From Paenibacillus faecis (GTDB lineage Bacteria > Bacillota > Bacilli > Paenibacillales > Paenibacillaceae), in contig NZ_VSDO01000006.1 of the NCBI RefSeq assembly GCF_008084145.1, positions 530,489-594,488 of the forward strand: a stretch of 64,000 nucleotides of DNA, given 5' to 3'. The notes under the pieces are model-generated. The model ran no database searches and was not told where the DNA came from. It saw only the letters and a program-made list of their open reading frames with translations. Numbering within the stretch: the stretch's first letter is position 1; every line of letters begins with the position of its first letter. Position numbers and translations under genes: made by a program. Shown one piece after another: positions 41,304-50,491 of this stretch.

Positions 41304-42872
41304 TCATGTTCCCAAGATGCACTCCCCGGTCACAGCGTCGATATACCACACTCTGCGCTCCACTCCCGACGCATTTATGGCGGTTACGGAAGGTTGATAC
41401 ACGAGCCGGAAAACCGGCTCTTTCCCTTCTTCCTTTTCCAAATGCCATTTGAGCTGAAGCTTCATCCGCCCGGCATATCGCTTAGCCGCTTCTTCCTGTG
41501 ACAGTACCGGTCTAAGCGGGAGCGCCGCCATCGTTTGGATCATCTCGTAAGAGACCCCCGCATACAAGCAGACCGCCCCTGTAGAAACATACACCGCAAT
41601 CATGACCCGCTCATGGCTTACCGGAATACCGCGAATGTACACGGGCAGGTAGAAAAATTCGCGGCGCCGCTCATCTTCCTCTTCATCGTCCTGTCGGTCC
41701 TCCAACTGTAGATACTCGGCATATTCGGGAAAAAACTTCCCCAGGAACCGCTCGGCAATCCCCCAGCATTCCTCTCGCGTAAGCGCGGCTTCCTCTGCCA
41801 TACCTCCCTCGCAGCCCGAGTGGTGGTAGCTGACGAGCCTTCCCGTCGATTTTTCCCATTGAATCTTGATCGCCGAGTCCATCAGGAATCGAAGCTGGTC
41901 CCCCCATTTTCGCTCCATATATCCATCGACCGACAACGGATCAACCAAATCCCGGTCTTGCTCTTTTAGCGTGTGGGCCGTATAGAGCAGCGTTTCCAAT
42001 TCCTCATCTTCCGCCGTTTTCTCCAGCCGATAGATCTTTGGATCGATACCGAGCCGCCGTGCCCAGCCCGCCGCACTAAGATCCTCTTCTTCGACCGGGC
42101 TAGAGGCCGCCGTGACCGGGGGCAATGGACGGCTTGGCGGCTTGGCGTAGTGCTCGGGCCCGAACAGATCCGTCCCGGTCGCCGCATCGATCCATCTGTT
42201 TTCCATCAGCGGTTCGTAAACCAGCCGAATTTCCGGTTCACCGCTTCCGATCTCATGCAGGGAGGAATGCAAAGTGACCAGGACCAACTCCATTCTCAAC
42301 TGCTCCTGAAGCTGCCCTAACAGCACAGGTTCCTCCACTATTTTTTCCGGCCACTCCGGCAGTTTCGGAGGAAAATCCGGCCGTTCCCGCAGCCGATACC
42401 ATGTCACCTGAAAACGGGAATCCAGGGTTATGACACATCCTGTATAATGAAGCGGCAGACCGTGTGCTTCCCGGTTATATTCGAAATGGTACAGGTTCCG
42501 GCGGGCTTCCGCCTTGACGACCGTCAGCGCGGAGGGGGCCGGGTGGTGCCGTTCTATAAGGGCCTCGGCCGCTTGCCTTGCCAGGTCAAGCTTGTTCCCG
42601 GAAACCGCCGCCTCTTCCGGCTCCAGAGTATCCTCCCCTCCCCCTCCCTCTTGCGCTTCAGCCCGGTCCATGTTTAACCGCATCAGTACACCGGTGGCCA
42701 AGTCCAGAGCGATTTCGATGCTGTTCTCCCCATGATCCGGGTCCTCCCAAATATAGCAGCGCTCCCGCTCCTCCTCTTTCGGAATACTGTCCTCCATCTC
42801 CAGACGGTAATGCCCGGGAATTCGCACAATCGCCTTCGCGGTTTCCCGCAGCTTTTGCAAATCGATTTTCAT
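41304..42872 (-). CDS. YcdB/YcdC (PepSY-like) repeat protein
   Basis: 522 residues, acidic, with repeated PepSY/YcdB-type units: AEALIERHHPAPSALTVVKA ... YNREAHGLPLHYTGCVITLD and, in the second half, AERFLGKFFPEYAEYLQLED ... YIRGIPVSHERVMIAVYVST ... LVYQPSVTAINASGVERRVW. No signal peptide or membrane helix is seen at the chosen ATG 42872 (GAGGAGGT 11 bases upstream), so it may be intracellular, unlike the secreted paralogues. Function unknown; PepSY modules often inhibit proteases. Confidence 0.8.
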   Translation of the reverse strand: MKIDLQKLRETAKAIVRIPGHYRLEMEDSIPKEEERERCYIWEDPDHGENSIEIALDLATGVLMRLNMDRAEAQEGGGGEDTLEPEEAAVSGNKLDLARQAAEALIERHHPAPSALTVVKAEARRNLYHFEYNREAHGLPLHYTGCVITLDSRFQVTWYRLRERPDFPPKLPEWPEKIVEEPVLLGQLQEQLRMELVLVTLHSSLHEIGSGEPEIRLVYEPLMENRWIDAATGTDLFGPEHYAKPPSRPLPPVTAASSPVEEEDLSAAGWARRLGIDPKIYRLEKTAEDEELETLLYTAHTLKEQDRDLVDPLSVDGYMERKWGDQLRFLMDSAIKIQWEKSTGRLVSYHHSGCEGGMAEEAALTREECWGIAERFLGKFFPEYAEYLQLEDRQDDEEEDERRREFFYLPVYIRGIPVSHERVMIAVYVSTGAVCLYAGVSYEMIQTMAALPLRPVLSQEEAAKRYAGRMKLQLKWHLEKEEGKEPVFRLVYQPSVTAINASGVERRVWYIDAVTGECILGT

Positions 42873-43008
42873 GGATAGGCTAGACCTCCTCACGGAACCG
42901 CATCCGTCACTTATTCCCAACTTTTTCTTTCCCTCATTTGAGCATAACAGAAAAGAGGACCAAGTTCATGCTTCCTCCTCGCCTTCACATCCGGCAGCCA
43001 TAACATAA

Positions 43009-43054
43009 TAAAAAGAGCGTAAACACAATGGTGTCTACACCCTTGTGCTTACGC
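43009..43054 (-). terminator. Terminator of the sugar ABC importer operon
   Basis: On the minus strand GCGTAAGCACAA (43043-43054) pairs with TTGTGTTTACGC (43017-43028) with one mismatch; CTTTTTATT follows. It is 22 bases after the last permease stop. Confidence 0.85.
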
Positions 43055-43075
43055 CCCAGGTTTGCGCCTTACCGG

Positions 43076-43930
43076 CTATTCTTTAACTCCTCCAAGCGCT
43101 ACGCCCGCGATAATATACCGGGATAACAGGAAGTAAACCACAAACAGAGGTAACGCCGTCAAGGCCAGCCCCATATAAATCGAGCCGAACTCCGTCTTGT
43201 AAATATCGCCGCGCAGCAAGCTGACCATGATCGGCATCGTATACTTCTCCTTCTGTGTCAGCAGAATCAACGGCATAAACAGGTTGTTCCAGTTGGCCAC
43301 AAAAGCAAAAATGGCCTGCGTCGCCACAGCCGGCATCATCAGCGGAAGAATAATCCGGTTGAAGGTTTTGAATTCACCCGATCCGTCTACGCGCGCGGCT
43401 TCCACGATCTCCGGCGACAGCGTGGCGAGCAGGTATTGGCGCATGAAGAACACGACCGCCGGCGCTGCGATCGCAGGCAGAATCAGCGGAAGGAAGCTGT
43501 TTGTCCAATGCAGTTTATACATGAACTGATAGAAGCCGATGGCGCTTGCCTGGGAAGGAATCATCATTACGCACAGGATGAAGGTAAAGAACGGCTTGCG
43601 CAGCTTCCAGTTATAAGTGACCAGACCATAGGCCGCCAATGACGAAAAATAGACCGTTAAGAGGGTTGCCGAACTCGAGATAATCAATGAATTCAGAAAC
43701 CCCTGTAGCGGGTCGAAGCTCTTATCGAGCAGGACCTGCAGGTTGCTCATAAAGTGGGTTGAAGGAAGCAGCGAGAGACCGCTTTGGATTTCCGCCGTAG
43801 AGCGGGTGGCGTTGACAAACATGATCCAAAACGGAAGGATGCTAAGCAGCGACAACAAAATACAGACGATATAAATGATCGTCCTGCTTATTTTTAGACC
43901 GGCGTTTCCGCCTCTCTGAACTTTTTCCAT
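43076..43930 (-). CDS. Carbohydrate ABC transporter permease (MalG-like)
   Basis: 284 residues, six membrane helices, with the EAA loop EIVEAARVDGSGEFKTFNRI followed by ILPLMMPAVATQAIFAFVANWN (about 190-225), and the common end YIIAGVALGGVKE. It pairs with the upstream MalF-like permease (3-base gap) to form the channel. No ATPase gene is here, so it probably uses a shared MsmX-type ATPase, as most Bacillota CUT1 importers do. Confidence 0.92.
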   Translation of the reverse strand: MEKVQRGGNAGLKISRTIIYIVCILLSLLSILPFWIMFVNATRSTAEIQSGLSLLPSTHFMSNLQVLLDKSFDPLQGFLNSLIISSSATLLTVYFSSLAAYGLVTYNWKLRKPFFTFILCVMMIPSQASAIGFYQFMYKLHWTNSFLPLILPAIAAPAVVFFMRQYLLATLSPEIVEAARVDGSGEFKTFNRIILPLMMPAVATQAIFAFVANWNNLFMPLILLTQKEKYTMPIMVSLLRGDIYKTEFGSIYMGLALTALPLFVVYFLLSRYIIAGVALGGVKE

Positions 43931-43933
43931 GGC

Positions 43934-44905
43934 TTATACCTCCATCTCGGTCGCAGCGTGAGCGGATTTTCTGTTCTTCTTTTCCGCTTTTTTCAATCTT
44001 GCCGCATCGCGGTCGCGCATCAGGTAGAACAGCAAGCCGGACAATATCGCCGCAATGACGAACAGAATCATACTCGCCGCCGCGGCGCGATTGTACATAT
44101 AACTTCCCTTAAACGCTTGCCCGTAAATGAACATGGACGTGGTTAGCGTCGAGTTGTCCGGTCCGCCTTGAAGGAACAACTGCGGAATATCGAACATCGT
44201 CAACCCGCCGATCATTGACGTAATCAGCGTGTACAGCAGGATGGTGCGGAGGCTCGGCAGCGTAATGCGGAAGAAGGTTTGCCAGCCGTTGGCGCCGTCA
44301 ATCGCCGCGGACTCGAACAGAGCCGGATTGATGCCCATAACGCCTGCAACCAGGATGATCATAGTGTTGCCGTACCACATCCAGAACTGGATGAACGCCA
44401 CAATGCCCCGCGCCGTCGTCTTGTCCTGAAGAAAGAAAATCGGAGCGTCCGTCCACCCGAGTGATTGGAACAAACTGTTTATTGGCCCCATCGGATAGGC
44501 AAACAAGCTGCCGAAAAGCACCGCGATCGTACTCGCAGTAATGATGTTCGGCATATAAAGCAGAACCTTAAACGTCCCCTGTCCCCTGATGTTAAGGCGC
44601 TTGTTCGTGAACCATGCCGTGAGCAGGAGCGCCAGAACGATCTGGGGAATGAAGTTGACAACCCAGAGTAACCCCGTGTTGGTCAGGGACTTCCTGAACG
44701 AGGGGTTGTCAAAAAGGAGGTCTTTAAAGTTTTTAAAAGGGTCATCCAGCAAATGAATCGGTTTCGGTATTAACCCCTGCATATCCGTGAACCCGATGAC
44801 CGCGGTATATAGAATCGGATACAGCGAGAAAATCAGAAACGCCAGGACGAACGGAAAGGTAAAGATATAGCCGTATTTCGAGTAATTCACACCTTTTCGG
44901 CGCAT
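43934..44905 (-). CDS. Carbohydrate ABC transporter permease (MalF/UgpA-like)
   Basis: 323 residues, six membrane helices; EAA loop ALFESAAIDGANGWQTFFRI followed by TLPSLRTILLYTLITSMIGG (about 205-245). A basic tail (KKAEKKNRKSA) ends it. It lies between the solute-binding protein gene and the second permease in a CUT1-type importer. Substrate probably an oligosaccharide; not determinable. Confidence 0.92.
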   Translation of the reverse strand: MRRKGVNYSKYGYIFTFPFVLAFLIFSLYPILYTAVIGFTDMQGLIPKPIHLLDDPFKNFKDLLFDNPSFRKSLTNTGLLWVVNFIPQIVLALLLTAWFTNKRLNIRGQGTFKVLLYMPNIITASTIAVLFGSLFAYPMGPINSLFQSLGWTDAPIFFLQDKTTARGIVAFIQFWMWYGNTMIILVAGVMGINPALFESAAIDGANGWQTFFRITLPSLRTILLYTLITSMIGGLTMFDIPQLFLQGGPDNSTLTTSMFIYGQAFKGSYMYNRAAAASMILFVIAAILSGLLFYLMRDRDAARLKKAEKKNRKSAHAATEMEV

Positions 44906-44928
44906 GCTCTCACCTCTTTAGTTGATAT

Positions 44929-44957
44929 GAAGGGGCGGGATCATTTCCCGCCCCTTC
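44929..44957 (-). promoter_or_regulatory. Intercistronic stabilising hairpin after the binding-protein gene
   Basis: A 12-base arm GAAGGGGCGGGA (44929-44940) pairs perfectly with 44946-44957 around TCATT, with no T-run. Such hairpins between the binding-protein and permease genes slow 3' decay, so the binding protein is made in excess. Partial termination is also possible. Confidence 0.7.
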
Positions 44958-44965
44958 GCTTCCTC

Positions 44966-46381
44966 TTATTCGCTCTCGATCCCGAGCTGGTCCTTGACTT
45001 GCTGCTTGAAGGTGGCGAGGGTTTCTTCGCGTGTTTTGTTGCCCGCGGTGTACTCGCGCACCTGATCACGCCAGAGCAGGTTAATCGACTCGTCATACTG
45101 GGTCAAGTTCTTACCCGAAGCATTGGCGTTGGCCGGAACGAACACTTCGAACATGTTCTGGCCGCCAAGCAGCGGAACTTCGCCATTGGATTTTTCCATC
45201 ACAACGGAGGATGCGACGCTGTCCTTCGTGCCTTGCTCGCCTTCCTTCATCGTGCCGTTAGCCCAGTAATACTGAAGACCCGTTTCGGAGGTGTCGAGCG
45301 TTACCCATTTGATGAAATCCGCAACAGCCTGTTTCTTGGCGTCGTTCGTGGCAACATCTTTATTGGCGAGCAGCCATGTGCCGCCCCAGAAGAAGCCCGT
45401 CGGCGACTCCGTTACGGCCCAGTCGCCATTCGTGTCCTTCACTTGATCCTTCATCACATAGTTGATGAGCCAAGCGGGACCGAAGAAACCGAAGATGGGT
45501 TGCGCACCGGAGCCGGACATATCAGCGTACCATGATTCCTGCCAGTCTCTCGTATCGTTGTGATAGCCCTTGTCCTTCAGTTCCTTGGCCAGATCGAGGA
45601 ACTCCTCACGCTTCGGATCGATGTGGAGCTTGCCGTCGACAATCCAGCCTTTATCGGAACTGTTCTCGATCGGGTGCCAGATATCGCCGTCGCCGGATAT
45701 GATGCCGTACCCTTTGGCTTTCAGCTTTTCAGCAGCTTGGAAGAACTTCTCCCAGCCGGGCCCCACTTCGCTTTTGATCTTTGCAGGGTCGTCCGTTCCG
45801 AACACATCTTTGGCAATCGAGCGGCGATAGATAAAAGCACCACCGGTCGCTTGATACCCGAGAGCCTTCAATTGGCCTTCCTTGCTGCCGATATCCACGG
45901 AGTATTGGGCAATGCCCGCATCCTTCACCATCTGATCGTCCAGGCCAAGGTCCGCATAGTTGGCGGCATAGTCGGATGCGTCGCCTTGCGTGTACTTGAG
46001 GACGAACGCCGCTTCAGCGGCATAAATATCGGGAGCATCTTTGCCTCCGGCCGCGAGAGCCTGGTCGAGAGCGGGCTGGTAAGCGCCATCGGTGGTAGCG
46101 ATCACCGTCGTTTTAAACTCCACATTCGCATCGGGATGGACTTCCAGGTACTTCTTGGTCATGTTCGGAATTTCATCCGTAAAGCTCCAGAGATTGATGG
46201 TGACTTTCTCGCCGTTGCCCTTTGTGGCCGTCTCTGCCGAGTTCGTGGATGGGGTTGAGCTGCCTGGATTTGAAGCATTCGGGTTTGTATTGTTTCCTCC
46301 GCACGCCGCGAGCACCGATATCATCAAAAGCGTGGCGGAGATTCCGGCTAAAACGCGTTTCATACCTTTCATACTTTTCAT
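44966..46381 (-). CDS. Sugar ABC transporter solute-binding lipoprotein
   Basis: 471 residues. A lipoprotein signal peptide (basic MKSMKGMKR, hydrophobic VLAGISATLLMISVLAAC, lipobox LAAC) is followed by an Asn/Gly/Ser/Thr linker and an SBP_bac_1-type domain (KVTINLWSFTDEIPNMTKKY, YAAEAAFVLKYTQGD, GGAFIYRRSIAKDVFG, FFGPAWLINYVMKD). It is anchored to the outer membrane face and hands sugar to the two permeases. ATG 46381 lies 5 bases after GGGGGAG. Several upstream M residues belong to the leader. Confidence 0.92.
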   Translation of the reverse strand: MKSMKGMKRVLAGISATLLMISVLAACGGNNTNPNASNPGSSTPSTNSAETATKGNGEKVTINLWSFTDEIPNMTKKYLEVHPDANVEFKTTVIATTDGAYQPALDQALAAGGKDAPDIYAAEAAFVLKYTQGDASDYAANYADLGLDDQMVKDAGIAQYSVDIGSKEGQLKALGYQATGGAFIYRRSIAKDVFGTDDPAKIKSEVGPGWEKFFQAAEKLKAKGYGIISGDGDIWHPIENSSDKGWIVDGKLHIDPKREEFLDLAKELKDKGYHNDTRDWQESWYADMSGSGAQPIFGFFGPAWLINYVMKDQVKDTNGDWAVTESPTGFFWGGTWLLANKDVATNDAKKQAVADFIKWVTLDTSETGLQYYWANGTMKEGEQGTKDSVASSVVMEKSNGEVPLLGGQNMFEVFVPANANASGKNLTQYDESINLLWRDQVREYTAGNKTREETLATFKQQVKDQLGIESE

Positions 46382-46415
46382 ACTTGCTCCCCCTTTTTTT
46401 CGTTTCCCGATTTTT

Positions 46416-46459
46416 TGTAACCGCATACATATTATAAGTCCGACTGTCCCAGGTCATAA
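46416..46459 (-). promoter_or_regulatory. Promoter and cre site of the sugar importer operon
   Basis: On the minus strand TTATGA (46454-46459), 17 bases and TATAAT (46431-46436). TGTAACCGCATACA (46416-46429) matches the CcpA site consensus TGWAANCGNTNWCA at 13 of 14 positions and covers the expected transcription start, so CcpA would block initiation when preferred sugars are present. Confidence 0.75.
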
Positions 46460-46573
46460 GGGAACGGCCATTGGGGAAAATTCCACTTTTTTTGGATTCG
46501 CTTTCTTTTCCACGAAATAGAACTTCCGGCTTCCGGAATGCCATCCGCCATTTACTATGCGCCCCGAAAATGA

Positions 46574-46607
46574 AGAAGGCCCCGCCCTTTATTTCAAAGG
46601 GGAGGCC
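46574..46607 (-). terminator. Hairpin after the CMD gene
   Basis: GGCCTCCCCTTT (minus strand) pairs with AAAGGGCGGGGCC around a short loop, with a weak T-rich trail. It lies 37 bases after the CMD stop. Confidence 0.65.
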
Positions 46608-46643
46608 TCAAGGCTACCGTTTCCGCATGTTACTTTCATTTCA

Positions 46644-47402
46644 TCATCTACTTTCAGGAATGATTTCGTTCAAGCATTGGAGTGCATTCAGGGTTCTCGG
46701 AAAGCCCATATAAGGAAGGCAGTGAGTGATGGCGGCGATGAGCGTCTCCTTGTCATTACCGACATTCAGGTTGCCCTGGACATGCGCCTTGACTTGGTTT
46801 TCGGCACCGCCGAGTGCGCTTAGGATACATAGGGTAAGCAGCTCGCGCGTTTTCAAATCAAGACCGCCACGGGTATAAAAGTCGCCGAAACAAAAGGAGG
46901 AAAGATAGTCCTGGATATGCTTTTGATGGGATGGGGCATTCTCCCGTTTTTTTTCAATGACATCGCCAAAAATCTCTACCTGAACGGCAAGTCCCTTGTC
47001 AAACCGGTTATCTTCTTCAACCTGCTTTTGGCTTTCGAGCGGCAACCCGATATTTCTGTCTTTGAAAACCGCATTGATTTCTGTAATGGCATTCAGGGTT
47101 TTGGGAAATCCAAGGTATGGCGCGCATTGATAAATGGCTTCTTTAATTGCCACTGGCGTAAGTCCAACATTTAATGCGGCGTGGGTATGTGCCCCAAGCT
47201 GAGGCAGCGTTTGGTTCGTTGCAAGCACGACCAGCGTGATAAGCTCACGCTGTTTGTCGTCCAGATGACCTTGGTAAAAAACATCGCCAAAAATAAAGCG
47301 GGTCAGGATATCCTGAAGATCAGGATCTGTAGCGTATCCCGCCGGCACTCCGTCGCCGAACAGTTCTTTATACTTTTCTCGGCTCTTTTCGATTCGATTC
47401 AT
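46644..47402 (-). CDS. Carboxymuconolactone decarboxylase family protein (two CMD domains)
   Basis: 252 residues made of two CMD domains: about 40-125 (KQRELITLVVLATNQTLPQL, AHTHAALNVGLTPVAIKEAI, PYLGFPKTLNAITEI) and 155-250 (KTRELLTLCILSALGGAENQ, HVQGNLNVGNDKETLIAAI, PYMGFPRTLNALQCLNE). The AhpD-type CxxC is absent, so it is not an alkylhydroperoxidase of that kind. It follows an aldo/keto reductase gene by 22 bases, divergent from a TetR regulator. Probable stress or aromatic metabolism; reaction unknown. Confidence 0.88.
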   Translation of the reverse strand: MNRIEKSREKYKELFGDGVPAGYATDPDLQDILTRFIFGDVFYQGHLDDKQRELITLVVLATNQTLPQLGAHTHAALNVGLTPVAIKEAIYQCAPYLGFPKTLNAITEINAVFKDRNIGLPLESQKQVEEDNRFDKGLAVQVEIFGDVIEKKRENAPSHQKHIQDYLSSFCFGDFYTRGGLDLKTRELLTLCILSALGGAENQVKAHVQGNLNVGNDKETLIAAITHCLPYMGFPRTLNALQCLNEIIPESR

Positions 47403-47424
47403 GACTCAGCCTCCTGATGTGAAT

Positions 47425-48399
47425 TTAAACATGGCCGACGATCCGATGAGGTACATACGGCTCTTCCAAAAAGGCAATTTCCTCAGCCGTTAACTTCATG
47501 GAAAGAGCAGCTTTCGCGTCTTCGAGGTGGGATATTTTTGTAGCCCCCACAATGGGAGCGGTCACCGGTTCTTTGTGCAGAAGCCATGCAAGCGCGATAT
47601 GAACCCGACGGACGCCATGTTTCTCCGCCAGATCCGCAACCCGGTCTACCACCAATTGATCCGCATCCGCTGTCGCATCATATTTTTGTTTTGCAATTTC
47701 ATCCGTTTCGGCGCGGTGTGTCGTGGCCTCCCTCGCCAATCTTCCTCCTGCTAGCGGGCTATAAGGAATGACTCCGATTTTCTCTTCCTTACAAAGCGGC
47801 AGCATCTCCCGCTCTTCTTCGCGGTAAATGAGGTTTAAATGGTTCTGCATGGACACAAATCGGGTCCACCCGTTTTTTTCAGCTACATGCAGCGCTTTTT
47901 GAAACTGCCAAGCCCACATGGCGGAAGCGCCGATGTATCGTGCCTTCCCCGCCTTGACCACGTCGTGAAGGGCCTCCATCGTCTCTTCGATGGGCGTGTT
48001 ATAGTCCCAACGATGAATTTGATACAAATCGACGTAGTCGGTTTTCAACCTTTTCAAGCTCTTGTCGATTTCGCTCATGATCGCTTTACGGGAAAGTCCG
48101 GCGCCGTTGGGTCCTTGATGCATACGTCCATGAACTTTCGTCGCAATAACAATTTCATCACGGTTCGCGTAGTCCTTTAATGCTGCCCCGACAATTTCCT
48201 CGCTTGTCCCTTCGGCATATACATTGGCTGTATCAAAAAAATTGATTCCAAGCTCCAAAGCTTTTTTGATGACCGGACGTGCCCGTTCTTCATCAAGGAC
48301 CCATCGATGGTGCCCTTTCCGGGCGTCCCCGAAGCCCATGCAACCGAGACAAATCCGGGATACATCCAGGCCTGTATTTCCAAGTTTCATATAATCCAT
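47425..48399 (-). CDS. Aldo/keto reductase
   Basis: 324 residues, AKR fold. The catalytic tetrad is visible: D in FFDTANVYAEG with Y, K in IVIATKVHG, and H in YQIHRWD. NADPH-binding C-terminal features are GVIPYSPLAGG and VGATKISHLEDA. It resembles the YhdN/Tas-like plant-pathogen and soil group. ATG 48399 follows GGAGGAA. Operon with the CMD gene; divergent from TetR. Substrate, an aldehyde or ketone, unknown. Confidence 0.9.
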   Translation of the reverse strand: MDYMKLGNTGLDVSRICLGCMGFGDARKGHHRWVLDEERARPVIKKALELGINFFDTANVYAEGTSEEIVGAALKDYANRDEIVIATKVHGRMHQGPNGAGLSRKAIMSEIDKSLKRLKTDYVDLYQIHRWDYNTPIEETMEALHDVVKAGKARYIGASAMWAWQFQKALHVAEKNGWTRFVSMQNHLNLIYREEEREMLPLCKEEKIGVIPYSPLAGGRLAREATTHRAETDEIAKQKYDATADADQLVVDRVADLAEKHGVRRVHIALAWLLHKEPVTAPIVGATKISHLEDAKAALSMKLTAEEIAFLEEPYVPHRIVGHV

Positions 48400-48460
48400 T
48401 CCCTTGTTCCTCCCTTTCTCGATTTTCCTGGTCAATGAGCCTCTTCATTAATGAACATTG

Positions 48461-48553
48461 ATTGTTTATTCAACTCGTGTTTATAATTTTAAACAGAAAC
48501 AATAAGGCTGCAATAAACAATTTTTCGTAATGTGTGGATTACTCAACACATTA
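48461..48553. promoter_or_regulatory. Operator candidates between AKR and TetR genes
   Basis: A 26-bp palindrome at 48528-48553 has arms TAATGTGT and ACACATTA and a further GA/TC match inside. A second inverted repeat has arms ATTGTTTATT (48461-48470) and AATAAACAAT (48512-48521), each 10 bases and perfect, 51 bp apart. TetR-type proteins bind such dyads; both probably control the divergent genes. Confidence 0.65.
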
Positions 48554-48592
48554 TTCATAATTGCCGATTATCGCAAAAGGAGGACTCCAAAA

Positions 48593-49138
48593 ATGGCTAA
48601 AATGGATCGAAGAGTACTTAAATCTCAAGAAGCCATCAAGAAAGCAATTCTTGAACTGATGGCCGAAAAAAACTTCGATGACATTACCATCCGGGATATT
48701 TCCGATAGAGCCAATGTTAATCGAGGTACCGTTTATCTCCACTATATGGATAAATATGACTTGCTGGACAAGATTATCGAAGAACATATCAGCAATCTCC
48801 GCGAGCTTTGCCATTCCGCATCCGAGATGACTTTTAAAGAGGGCAATTATGTCTGGTTCGAATACTTTGCGGACAATCGATTGTTTTTCTCAACAATGCT
48901 AAACACGAAAAGCGCCGCTTATTTTCGCAGTCGCTTCCTTGATTTAGTCGTTCAGGAGTATAAGGTTGAAGTCGATGTAACCGAAGGGAAAAATCAAGGA
49001 TTATATGAAGAGATCATTCTTCAATTTTTTGGGGCGGCGGTCGTCGGCGCAGTGGAATGGTGGTTCCGAAACGGGATGCCTCTCCCCCCTCGTGTTATGG
49101 CAGAACAAACCGGGATATTGTTAGATCGGAATCTTTAA
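48593..49138 (+). CDS. TetR-family regulator
   Basis: 181 residues. The N-terminal TetR helix-turn-helix is at 9-55 (LKSQEAIKKAILELMAEKNF, DDITIRDISDRANVNRGTVY, LHYMDKYDLLDKII). The C-terminal part resembles TetR_C_7 (FFSTMLNTKSAAYFRSRFLD ... VGAVEWWFRNGMPLPPRVMA). ATG 48593 lies 9 bases after GGAGG. It probably represses the divergent aldo/keto reductase-CMD operon. Confidence 0.9.
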   Translation: MAKMDRRVLKSQEAIKKAILELMAEKNFDDITIRDISDRANVNRGTVYLHYMDKYDLLDKIIEEHISNLRELCHSASEMTFKEGNYVWFEYFADNRLFFSTMLNTKSAAYFRSRFLDLVVQEYKVEVDVTEGKNQGLYEEIILQFFGAAVVGAVEWWFRNGMPLPPRVMAEQTGILLDRNL

Positions 49139-49161
49139 TCCCCATTCCAAATATTTTGAAC

Positions 49162-49200
49162 AAATCCTCACCACGACTTCGTGATGAGGATTTTGTTTGT
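49162..49200 (+). terminator. Terminator of the TetR gene
   Basis: AATCCTCACCACG pairs with CGTGATGAGGATT around ACTT and a T-rich trail follows. It separates the convergent TetR and MFS genes and touches the MFS stop. Confidence 0.85.
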
Positions 49201-49201
49201 T

Positions 49202-50371
49202 TTAATCGGAAAGCTGTTCCGAAGGATCATGCCTATAGTACCTTAGCAAAATCGTTGCCAACCCTAGTATCAAGGATAAAATTCCCACCAGCACGACGTA
49301 TTTTGCACCCATACCTGAAATAAATAACCCGCCTGCGGCCGCGCCAACCGTCGTTCCTATATTACAGGAGGTCAAAAATAAGCCGTTCGCAAAATCGGGA
49401 GCCTCGGGAGCCGAGGACGCCATCCAGAATTGATTGATATTCCCCCCTATTCCAGCCACGATACCCCATATGAAAGTCATGATTGCCATGGGTAAGGTAA
49501 TCTCTCCAGCGAAGAATAGAATGAGGTATACGCCTCCCAATACAAAAGGAAACGCTATAACGGATTTCATCGCGCTATGGGCGAGCAGTTTCCCGGCGAC
49601 CATGTTTCCGATGATATTTGCTCCGCCGTAGACGAATAACATGAAACTAATCATATTGGGAGACATATTCGTTACTGTTTCCAGATATTCGGCAAGGTAA
49701 CTATAGACTCCAAAAACGGCGGCATTCAAGAAAATGACGGCTGCGATGGACAGCCAGGTCTTTGACTTTTTTAAGACGCGGAGTTGTGCTCCGTAAGATA
49801 GCTTTTCTTTAACAGGCATCGTCGGGACAAACAGGAATGTAACCAAAAATACAACGGCATTGATCACGGCAAAGAACGCCATCGCCATTTCAATGGAAGC
49901 TGCATTCGCGATAAAGCTGACAATCGGCACGCCGACGACCATCCCCGCCGACACCCCGATGAACACTTTGGAAACCGCTTTTGCGGCATCTTCCTTTCGA
50001 ACCGAGGACGCGGCGACCGAAAAAGCCAACGAACAATAAATGGGATGAAAAAAGGCCGGGACGACACGGGCGATCAATGCAATCGTAAAGTTCGTCGTAA
50101 ATATGGACATGATGTTCCCGATAAGGAAAACCCCGAGTACGAGCAACATCACCTTCTTGCGGTCCATTCCCGAGAACAATAACGGCAAAATCGGACCGGA
50201 TATGGCAACGCCGAGCGCGAAAAGGCTCACCAGCAGCCCTGCTTGGGATACACTGACGTGATAGTGGTCCGCAAGGGAAGGCAATATCCCGATAACCCCC
50301 ATCTCGGTATTTAAAATACCGAAAACCCCTATGGTCAAAATGAAAATCATTAAGTTATTCCGTCTAGCCAA
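49202..50371 (-). CDS. MFS transporter (DHA1, AraJ/YdhP-like)
   Basis: 389 residues, twelve membrane helices, with MFS motif A variant FSGMDRKKVMLLVLGVFLIG after helix 2 and the start LMIFILTIGVFGILNTEMGV typical of AraJ/YdhP/PbuE-like exporters. The start is TTG 50371, 8 bases after GGAG; ATG 50350 is the alternative. Its promoter carries the MerR operator, so it belongs to the MerR/alcohol dehydrogenase regulon. Substrate unknown; export of a toxic aldehyde-related compound is a guess. Confidence 0.88.
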   Translation of the reverse strand: MARRNNLMIFILTIGVFGILNTEMGVIGILPSLADHYHVSVSQAGLLVSLFALGVAISGPILPLLFSGMDRKKVMLLVLGVFLIGNIMSIFTTNFTIALIARVVPAFFHPIYCSLAFSVAASSVRKEDAAKAVSKVFIGVSAGMVVGVPIVSFIANAASIEMAMAFFAVINAVVFLVTFLFVPTMPVKEKLSYGAQLRVLKKSKTWLSIAAVIFLNAAVFGVYSYLAEYLETVTNMSPNMISFMLFVYGGANIIGNMVAGKLLAHSAMKSVIAFPFVLGGVYLILFFAGEITLPMAIMTFIWGIVAGIGGNINQFWMASSAPEAPDFANGLFLTSCNIGTTVGAAAGGLFISGMGAKYVVLVGILSLILGLATILLRYYRHDPSEQLSD

Positions 50372-50403
50372 AAAAACATCTCCTTCAATAGCATGTAGGA
50401 ATG

Positions 50404-50434
50404 AGTATAAAGGATAGAGTTAACTCTAAGACAA
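50404..50434 (-). promoter_or_regulatory. MerR-type promoter of the MFS gene
   Basis: Minus strand TTGTCT (50429-50434), a 19-base spacer and TATACT (50404-50409). The spacer holds the palindrome TAGAGTTAACTCTA. A 19-base spacer with a central dyad is the hallmark of promoters activated by MerR-family proteins. Confidence 0.85.
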
Positions 50435-50437
50435 GAC

Positions 50438-50483
50438 AAAACCACCTGTCATTCTTCTGGAAGTTCGGAATGACCGGTGGTTT
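50438..50483 (-). terminator. Terminator of the merR gene
   Basis: AAACCACC-TGTCATTC and GAATGACC-GGTGGTTT pair with one mismatch around a 13-base loop. It begins 9 bases after the merR stop and just precedes the MFS promoter. Confidence 0.75.
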
Positions 50484-50491
50484 CATGGTTT

